Assembly: GCF_032397745.1 (NCBI RefSeq)
Contig: NZ_CP135921.1
Coordinates: 3,286,001 to 3,350,000 of the forward strand
Length of the DNA stretch: 64,000 nt
Direction: 5' to 3'
DNA from: Bradyrhizobium prioriisuperbiae
GTDB lineage: Bacteria; Pseudomonadota; Alphaproteobacteria; Rhizobiales; Xanthobacteraceae
How positions within the stretch are numbered: position 1 is the first letter of the stretch; the number at the start of each line of letters is the position of its first letter. Positions 62,587-64,000 of this stretch are shown one piece after another. Position numbers and translations under genes: made by a program. Under the pieces are notes generated by a model, which made no database searches, was not told the DNA's origin, and saw only the letters and a program-made list of their open reading frames with translations.

Positions 62587-64000
62587 CTATGCGGCGCGGG
62601 CGACGTTCTGAGATCGCCAATTCCAGGGCATGAGTTCGTCAATGCGCTTGGCGGGATGATCCGGTAGGCGAGCCAGCACGTCGGCAAGCCAAGCCTCTGG
62701 ATCGACGTCGTTGAGCTTGGCGGTGGCGACGAGGGTGTAGATCGCAGCCGCACGCCAACCGCCCTCATCGGAGCCGGCGAAGGTCCAATTTTTTCGTCCC
62801 ACGGCGACCGCCCGTAGCTCACGCTCAGCAGCATTGTTCGTCATGCAAAGCCGTCCGTCATCGAGGAAGCGGCTAAATGCATCCCAGCGGCTGAGGCAGT
62901 AATTGATCGCTTTGGTCGTGTCGTTGTTCCTGGAGAGCTTGGCGCGCTGCTCGCGCAACCACGCCTCCAGCTCGACAATCAGGTGACGGCTGCGCTCCTG
63001 GCGCACACGCAGGCGCTCCTGCGGAGCAAGACCATTGATCTCACGTTCGATGGCGAACAGGACATCGATGCGCTTGACCGCCTCGGCCGCGATCGGCGCC
63101 TTGGTGAGCCGTGCCAGATCAAAGAACTTGCGTCTACCGTGCGCCCAGCACGCGGCCTCGATGATCGGGCCGCCCTTACGATTGGCCTCGTAGAGCCTGC
63201 CAAAACCGGCGTAGGCGTCGGCCTGCATCAGTCCGGCATAGCCGGCCAGATGCTGCTCCGGATGCGCACTGCCACGATCGGGCGAGTAGAAGAACACGGC
63301 CGCCGGCGGATCTGGGCCGGCAAACGGACGGTCGTCGCGCACGTAAGTCCAGAGCCGGGCGGTCCGCGTCTTGCCCTTGGCCAGGACCGGCACCGTGGTG
63401 TCATCGGCGTGGATGCGCTCGGCTGCGAAGACGTGGCTCCGGATCGCATCAACCAGAGGCATCAGGGTTGCCGCGGAGGCACCTACCCAGTCCGCGAGCG
63501 TCGATACGTCGAGATCGATACCTTCACGCTGGTAGACGTCGCTCTGACGATGAAGCGGCAGGTGCAGCCCGTACTTGGCGAACAGGACATGGGCCAGCAG
63601 CTTGGGCCCTGCACGACCGCGCGCAATCGGATGCGAGGGAGCCGGCGGCTGGGTGATCGCTTCGCAGGCCCGGCAGACGAGCTTCTCGCGCACGTGCTGG
63701 ATCACCTTCCACTGGCGCGGAACGAGCTCCAGCGTCTCGGTCACGTCCTCGCCAATCTTGCGCAATCGGCTATCGCCGCAGCATGGGCAGATGGCAGGCA
63801 CCGGATAAACAATGCGCTCCCGCGGCAAATGCTCCGGCAGCGGCCGGCGGGCTGGCTTGCGACGCTCGAACGATGGCACCGCAATCTTCTCGGCTGCCAT
63901 CTGCGCCGCGGTCTCAGCTTGCGCCGCGTTCTCCTCCAGGTCAGCGAGCTGCAGCTCGAGTTGGTCCAGCAATGCGCCGCGCTCGGAGGACTGTCCGAAC
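62587..64000 (-). CDS. IS66-family transposase (TnpC), cut by the window end
   Basis: At least 470 residues, with the frame open to the window's last base (FGQSSERGALLDQLELQLAD). The zinc-finger-like CPCCGDSRLRKIGEDVTETL and the CRACEAITQP region follow. The DDE core reads ADDTTVPVLAKGKTRTARLW, then LMQADAYAGFGRLYEANRK, with the downstream Glu in CMTNNAAERELRAVAVGRKN. The C-terminal domain ends WNWRSQNVARAA. TnpA and TnpB partners would lie beyond 64000. It appears intact. Confidence 0.9.
   Translation of the reverse strand, partial: FGQSSERGALLDQLELQLADLEENAAQAETAAQMAAEKIAVPSFERRKPARRPLPEHLPRERIVYPVPAICPCCGDSRLRKIGEDVTETLELVPRQWKVIQHVREKLVCRACEAITQPPAPSHPIARGRAGPKLLAHVLFAKYGLHLPLHRQSDVYQREGIDLDVSTLADWVGASAATLMPLVDAIRSHVFAAERIHADDTTVPVLAKGKTRTARLWTYVRDDRPFAGPDPPAAVFFYSPDRGSAHPEQHLAGYAGLMQADAYAGFGRLYEANRKGGPIIEAACWAHGRRKFFDLARLTKAPIAAEAVKRIDVLFAIEREINGLAPQERLRVRQERSRHLIVELEAWLREQRAKLSRNNDTTKAINYCLSRWDAFSRFLDDGRLCMTNNAAERELRAVAVGRKNWTFAGSDEGGWRAAAIYTLVATAKLNDVDPEAWLADVLARLPDHPAKRIDELMPWNWRSQNVARAA

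Overview
The window looks like chromosome of a GC-rich alphaproteobacterium, most likely Bradyrhizobium or a near relative (Nitrobacteraceae). This rests on the style of the proteins, such as the Omp25-like porin with an ADLAYKAPVKVIAP mature N-terminus, the FUSC/DUF1656/HlyD exporter and the DUF4347 type I secretion substrate. It also rests on the mosaic of exporters, short-chain dehydrogenases and IS elements. No rRNA, tRNA or CRISPR array was recognised.

Layout. 0.2-8.8 kb: envelope and efflux genes, namely a small anchored protein, an EmrAB-type pump whose membrane-fusion gene carries a one-base frameshift, an SDR, and an AaeB/AaeX/AaeA-type exporter operon ending in an alpha/beta hydrolase. 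8.8-27 kb: a type I secretion and surface-protein region. It holds the periplasmic adaptor and ABC exporter, a tightly overlapping four-gene set (GNAT, aspartyl/asparaginyl hydroxylase-like, Nif11-like small protein, sulfotransferase), three tandem phage-tail-collar proteins, a methyltransferase and a 2538-residue repeat protein that is the likely export substrate. 27-34.2 kb: ordinary chromosomal genes (porin, cyclic-nucleotide-binding protein, diguanylate cyclase), then a MarR regulator divergent from a GST/SDR/two-DMT-transporter operon with visible operator-like repeats.

34.2-56.2 kb is accessory DNA and reads as a defence island. It has an Arr-like ADP-ribosyltransferase-fold protein and a four-gene plus-strand operon: TerB-domain membrane protein, BREX-type ATPase, Lhr-like helicase, and a giant RecB-like nuclease/SF1 helicase. 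The first three match the Shango architecture and the fourth is an addition. Facing it on the minus strand is a complete Wadjet jetABCD operon, translationally coupled to a fifth gene encoding a KfrA_N-like DNA-binding coiled-coil protein. A probable AbiEii-type fragment and an IS701-type transposase follow.

56.2-61.6 kb is a redox and regulatory patch: F420-type NADP-binding protein, two SDRs, HxlR regulator, azoreductase, LysR regulator, a relic of a luciferase-like oxidoreductase, and a small CxxC protein. 61.6-64 kb is IS material: an IS5-type transposase with a -1 frameshift and an IS66 transposase cut by the window edge.

Most gene calls rest on recognisable motifs read by eye. Family assignments were not checked by database search.
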